NCBI GenBank assembly: GCA_038745295.1
Contig: JBCDLN010000017.1
Location: 1-24,378 of the forward strand
Reading direction: 5' to 3'
DNA: 24,378 nucleotides
Origin: Acuticoccus sp038745295
GTDB taxonomy: Bacteria > Pseudomonadota > Alphaproteobacteria > Rhizobiales > Amorphaceae
In this document: piece after piece, positions 21,289-24,378 of the stretch
How the letters are laid out: each line of letters opens with the position of its first letter
Position numbering within the stretch: the first letter of the stretch is position 1
Notes under the pieces: model-generated
What the model was told of the DNA's origin: nothing
The model's input: only the letters and a program-made list of their open reading frames with translations
Database searches by the model: none
Translations under genes and position numbers: made by a program

Positions 21289-21966
21289 ATGGCACTCGCC
21301 ACGATTACATTAGCATACTTACTGACCGCAAGTCAGTTCAATCAGCTTTCGCAAGTGAATGACCATGAATTGCGACGAAGTATACCCGATCTCTCAACGC
21401 TGCTGGCTAATCTTACTTCGCTTCAGGTTGTCGATTCTAAAAGCAGCTCTGGTGAGCTGTCGCTGGTTCAGGAAAACGCTCACTTATCGACTATGATCGA
21501 CATTTCATCTTTTACGTCTGTTAGTCGTGAAGTCGCCCTTAAGCTCATCGAAGACTGGAGTGCGGCAAATGACACACTTACCAACGCTGGTTTAGCCGAC
21601 GCAGCACAGCGAGCTCTTATCATTGAATTGATACCTGAAATTTCTGCGGATCTCATGTTTCGATGGGAGATCGATCAAATCGGTGAAGCCGAAGCACTTA
21701 CTGCTAGCGTTTTGAATCGCTCTGGGCAATCAATCACTTTTGACGTTCGGGGATTACAACTTTACGACACAGTCCGGTCAATCATATATAGTGACCAAAA
21801 CTATGCAGAATTTTTGATACCAATGGTTCGATCGAGTGCAGTGGCAGACGCTCTTTTTCCCGTAATTCAATCAAAGAAATCGCTCGATGGAATGGTCGTG
21901 GCGCTGTCTTTTCCGGGTATCATGTTCGACAACGGCCGATTGATTACGGTCACCAACGCTGAATAG
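21289..21966 (+). CDS. Orphan hypothetical protein, low G+C, possibly acquired
   Basis: 225 residues from ATG 21289 with a GGAGG site 5 nt upstream (bases 21279-21284). The first 17 residues (MALATITLAYLLTASQF) are hydrophobic and could be an uncharged signal-like or membrane-associated segment. The rest is a mixed alpha/beta, acidic, soluble-looking sequence without a motif I recognise. Codon use is markedly more AT-rich than in all chromosomal neighbours (CTT, ATT, TCA and similar are common). It stands alone on the plus strand between minus-strand genes, with gene-free flanks on both sides, which suggests recent acquisition. No function can be given. Confidence 0.85.
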   Translation: MALATITLAYLLTASQFNQLSQVNDHELRRSIPDLSTLLANLTSLQVVDSKSSSGELSLVQENAHLSTMIDISSFTSVSREVALKLIEDWSAANDTLTNAGLADAAQRALIIELIPEISADLMFRWEIDQIGEAEALTASVLNRSGQSITFDVRGLQLYDTVRSIIYSDQNYAEFLIPMVRSSAVADALFPVIQSKKSLDGMVVALSFPGIMFDNGRLITVTNAE

Positions 21967-22295
21967 CGTTTGTTGACGGACGACGGGTCTGGCGACGTTT
22001 GGCTATCTCCGCAAAACGGACCTGCATAACGCCGACTTCGAAAGGCTGGTTTCCGCAGGACCTACGACTTCTGCAACCGGGCCATCCTCAAATCCTAATC
22101 CGACGTGAGCGCTCAAAAGCGCTGGAGAGACCAACCTCTGGCCGCTGACCGAAATTCGCGCGACGCAGCACGACATCGCGCGATCGGAACATGAGCATCA
22201 GCTGCACACAGCGCTCCGCAACCTATCGATTTAACTTGATAATCCACACCATCGATCATGGAGCCGGCGCGTGATGGCAATCCTTGCCGAAAGCC
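21967..22295. other. Gene-free stretch downstream of the orphan gene
   Basis: About 330 bp with no supportable gene, RNA or terminator. A stretch without a start (22106-22234, plus strand) reads as a short open frame ending in TAA and may be a fragment of a lost gene, but I cannot assign it. It is consistent with a decayed insertion site around the orphan gene. Confidence 0.4.
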
Positions 22296-22928
22296 TTAGG
22301 ACTGCGGTCCGATGGACTTGAACCCCAGGAGGACCGCCGCCCCCATCATAAAGCCGCCTCCCATACGCTCTATCCAGACCTTGGCCGATCCTTTGAAGCG
22401 CCTCGCGATCCAGCTTGCCGCAGCCCCATAGGCCGACAGGAAGGTCCCGTCGATGACAATGTAGGTGGCCGAAAGAATGAGGAACTGCGGCCAAAAGGGG
22501 CTATCCGCCGTGATGAACTGGGGGAAGAGGGCGGCAAAGAAAACGACAGCCTTGGGGTTGGCCGCCGAGGTGAGAAAGCCTTGAAGCCATAGGTTTCGTG
22601 CGCTGACCGCTTGAGGCGGCGCAGTGAGGGAGGGATCGTTGGCCTTTGCGCGCCTGATCATCGTGAACCCGAGCCACAAAAGGTAAACAACACCCGCCCA
22701 CTTGATGAAGGAGAGGACTGAGCCTGATGTTGCGATCAGGGCCGCCAGGCCAAGTCCTGCCGCGAGCATCTGCAACATGTTGGCCGAAAGGTCCCCGAAT
22801 GCCGTGGGGAGCGCACGCCGAAACCCGTGGATGCCGCTGTTGGAGAGCATCAAAAGATGGCTGGGCCCGGGTGTGCTCATCAAGGCGAGCACGGTGAGCA
22901 CATAAAAGATAAAGGTTTCGGTGGTCAC
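22296..22928 (-). CDS. LysE/RhtB family amino-acid exporter
   Basis: 210 residues from GTG 22928 with AGGTG 5 nt upstream. Typical of the LysE superfamily: the N-terminal TPGPSHLLMLSNSGIHGFRR motif with the conserved P-G-P, six hydrophobic helices, the WAGVVYLLWLGFTMIRR segment and the FLTSAANPKAVVFFAALFPQF motif (conserved NPK). Members export basic amino acids, homoserine/threonine or related compounds from the cytoplasm; the substrate cannot be told here. It lies 176 bp after the DUF1028 gene, with a palindromic element between them, so it is probably transcribed on its own. Confidence 0.95.
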   Translation of the reverse strand: MTTETFIFYVLTVLALMSTPGPSHLLMLSNSGIHGFRRALPTAFGDLSANMLQMLAAGLGLAALIATSGSVLSFIKWAGVVYLLWLGFTMIRRAKANDPSLTAPPQAVSARNLWLQGFLTSAANPKAVVFFAALFPQFITADSPFWPQFLILSATYIVIDGTFLSAYGAAASWIARRFKGSAKVWIERMGGGFMMGAAVLLGFKSIGPQS

Positions 22929-23002
22929 AGGGTCACCTCTTCAAACGGACCGACCCTTTAGTCGCCGCGCTGAGACGATGAGAAGAGGGCTGAGCTGACA
23001 CG

Positions 23003-23108
23003 CTAGAGCGGGTCACAGACAGATGGAACCATCTGTCGTCCCGTGACCCGCGACCGACAAAGGAAACCTGAGCGCGGTTCGCTTCCGTGGAAGCGTGACG
23101 CGCTCTAG
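23003..23108. repeat. 106-bp palindromic element with 8-bp terminal inverted repeats (MITE/REP-like)
   Basis: The ends are CTAGAGCG (23003-23010) and CGCTCTAG (23101-23108). Inside are two strong hairpins. The first pairs GCGGGTCAC (23008-23016) with GTGACCCGC (23043-23051) and GACAGATGG with CCATCTGTC across a 2-nt loop. The second pairs GAGCGCG (23070-23076) with CGCGCTC (23099-23105) and CGCTTCC with GGAAGCG across GT. Intergenic palindromes with TAGAGCG-like ends are familiar to me from alphaproteobacterial genomes. It may terminate or protect the 3' end of the DUF1028 message. Confidence 0.75.
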
Positions 23109-23866
23109 GTGGCCGGTTTGTCGAGGGGGGTGGCGAAGGATCGGCTGACAATCCCCTCGCGGCGCCGGCGTTCTTCTTCCTTTTCAATCATCGAGTCGAT
23201 GGGGGTGCGATCGGACACGCCTGAGAAGTTTTGTGCCGTGGGCAGCCCTTCGGCAAAGTGGACGAAACGTTCGTGGGCAACGTCGTAGAGGCGGCGCAGC
23301 TCGGACAACGGGTCGGGGTGATCATCGGCGCGAAGGTCGAGCCAGGGGTAGTCTTCGCCCCGGTGGATTTTGAGCGCGGCGGACTGTTTGCCCCTCTTAT
23401 CACCACCAGCTGCCTCGCCGGCCTCCATGGCTGTCATGAGGCGTTCCGCGAAAGGGAGATGGCTGTGCGCTTGGTAGGCGGCGAGCGTTGCGGGGATCAC
23501 CTCATCGTTGGCGAGCATGTTGCCGGCGACGGAGACCTCCTCAGCAATGAGGTGACCGCACACGTCAATGCAGTCTCTTCCAGTGTGGGCGGCGGACCGG
23601 CCCTCCGCGTCGATCAGGTGGCACTGGCGCTGGCTCTCTCCGTCATCGCGGGCGACGAGGTCGGCGAGGACATTCGCGGCCGCCTCGCCGGCTTGGAGCC
23701 GCCGCGCCGCCTCGAGGCCCCACAGGGGGCTGACGAACGCTTGTGTGGCGACGGCGCAGTTGGCGCGAATGTGAGGGACGAGCGCGCCGGCGGCGAAGAA
23801 GCGGGAGGCGACGGCAATGCCGTGATGGCCTGTGTGCGGGTCGCGGGCGACAATGGAGTACGTCAT
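23105..23866 (-). CDS. DUF1028 (Ntn-hydrolase-like) family protein
   Basis: 253 residues from ATG 23866 with GGAGA 6 nt upstream. Recognisable DUF1028 features: N-terminal TYSIVARDPHTGHHGIAVAS, then VPHIRANCAVATQAFVSPLW, the LIDAEGRSAAHTG strand, VAGNMLANDEV, and PWLDLRADDHPDPLSELRRL near the C-terminus. The family is thought to have an Ntn-hydrolase-type fold; its substrate is not known to me. It starts 13 bp after a gamma-glutamyltransferase, also an Ntn hydrolase, so the two probably act on related gamma-glutamyl or peptide compounds. The stop codon TAG (23107-23105) lies inside the terminal inverted repeat of the palindromic element. Confidence 0.93.
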   Translation of the reverse strand: MTYSIVARDPHTGHHGIAVASRFFAAGALVPHIRANCAVATQAFVSPLWGLEAARRLQAGEAAANVLADLVARDDGESQRQCHLIDAEGRSAAHTGRDCIDVCGHLIAEEVSVAGNMLANDEVIPATLAAYQAHSHLPFAERLMTAMEAGEAAGGDKRGKQSAALKIHRGEDYPWLDLRADDHPDPLSELRRLYDVAHERFVHFAEGLPTAQNFSGVSDRTPIDSMIEKEEERRRREGIVSRSFATPLDKPAT

Positions 23867-23879
23867 CGCGAGTCTCCCT

Positions 23880-24378
23880 CTAGCGGCCGATGGCGTAGGC
23901 CTGCATCAGCCGCGGCGTTGCAGCAGCACGCAAGAGCCCCTTCGCCGAACGCGCCGCACCGGTGAGACGCCCCACAGTCCAAGGCGCCGCCACCTCCACC
24001 TGATGGCCCCTTGATGTGAGGTCGGCGATCACCGCTTCGCTGAAGCCCGGTTCGATCATCAGATGGCCGGGCCGCGCCTGCCGCGGGTAGAACGAGGCAT
24101 TCACATGGGCTGTGTGAAACAACGGGGCGTCGATGGCTTCTTGGAGATTGTCGACCGCGTGGATGAGGCGCAGCAGGTAGATGAGCTGCCACTGATCCTG
24201 TTGGTCGCCGCCGGGGGTGCCGAAGGCATGGCGGGTCCCGTCGGGCGCAACGGCCATGGAGGGGGAGAGTGTGGTGCGCGGCCGGCGCCCGGGCGCAAGA
24301 CCGTTTGGCCCAGTCTCGTCCAGCCAGAACATTTGCGCCCGTGAGTTCAAAGGCATCCCAAGCCCCGGCACCACAGGG
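23880..24378 (-). CDS. Gamma-glutamyltransferase family protein, C-terminal part (runs off the right edge)
   Basis: The last 165 or so residues are present and the frame stays open to the edge of the window. The visible part matches the small-subunit end of gamma-glutamyltransferases: LNSRAQMFWLDE, GRRPRTTLSPSMAVAPDG, FGTPGGDQQDQWQLIYLLRL, AIDAPLFHTAHVNASFYPRQ, and a terminal AAPWTVGRLTGAARSAKG. The autocleavage threonine lies upstream, outside the window. The family hydrolyses or transfers the gamma-glutamyl group of glutathione and similar compounds, usually in the periplasm; relatives act on cephalosporins or other amides. It precedes the DUF1028 gene by 13 bp in an apparent operon. Confidence 0.92.
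   Translation of the reverse strand, partial: PVVPGLGMPLNSRAQMFWLDETGPNGLAPGRRPRTTLSPSMAVAPDGTRHAFGTPGGDQQDQWQLIYLLRLIHAVDNLQEAIDAPLFHTAHVNASFYPRQARPGHLMIEPGFSEAVIADLTSRGHQVEVAAPWTVGRLTGAARSAKGLLRAAATPRLMQAYAIGR

Overview
The window looks like a chromosomal stretch of an alphaproteobacterium. It is high in G+C, starts genes at ATG, GTG and TTG, packs them with 4-bp ATGA/GTGA/TTGA overlaps, and carries families typical of that class: a [4Fe-4S] photolyase of the Agrobacterium PhrB type, a TIGR02281-like membrane aspartic protease beside cobS, a DUF1028 protein next to a gamma-glutamyltransferase, and dusA. The order or genus cannot be fixed from the sequence alone.

Layout. (1) 1-2522 (+): the 3' part of a large LRR-Roc-COR (ROCO) GTPase that begins left of the window and ends in four predicted membrane helices. 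(2) 2523-3136: a small possible membrane ORF and an AT-rich intergenic stretch with palindromes. (3) 3137-9429 (-): a compact phage-derived block read right to left: short ORF, Toprim primase, RepA-like hexameric helicase/ATPase, three small unknown genes, Nu1-like small terminase and GpA-like large terminase. No capsid, portal, tail, lysis or integrase gene is seen, so it is a decayed prophage or a satellite-like element. An iteron-like array with an 18-bp perfect palindrome sits inside the helicase gene. (4) 9621-12047 (-): a thiamine salvage operon, thiM-thiE-thiD, behind a promoter and a clear TPP riboswitch. The riboswitch appears to control a 16-codon leader ORF that is stop-start coupled to thiM. 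(5) 12348-13461 (+): a stand-alone Lrp/AsnC-type ligand-binding domain protein followed by about 800 bp of decayed direct repeats and a terminator. (6) 13588-20978 (-): a long run of chromosomal genes. In transcription order these are dusA, cobS, the aspartic protease, cobT, a uracil-DNA glycosylase family protein, an SDR protein, the photolyase and a secreted protein. It combines tRNA modification, late cobalamin assembly and DNA repair. (7) 20979-22295: a low-G+C orphan gene (+) with gene-free flanks, probably acquired. (8) 22296-24378 (-): a LysE/RhtB exporter, a 106-bp palindromic element, the DUF1028 protein and the 3' end of a gamma-glutamyltransferase gene that runs off the right edge.

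The most interesting signals are the ROCO protein with a membrane-helix C-terminus beside a phage-derived block, the repeat/palindrome array inside the helicase gene, the riboswitch-leader ORF-thiM arrangement, the decayed repeats after the Lrp-like gene, and the palindromic element whose end supplies the DUF1028 stop codon. All function calls are from reading motifs by eye; no database search was made.
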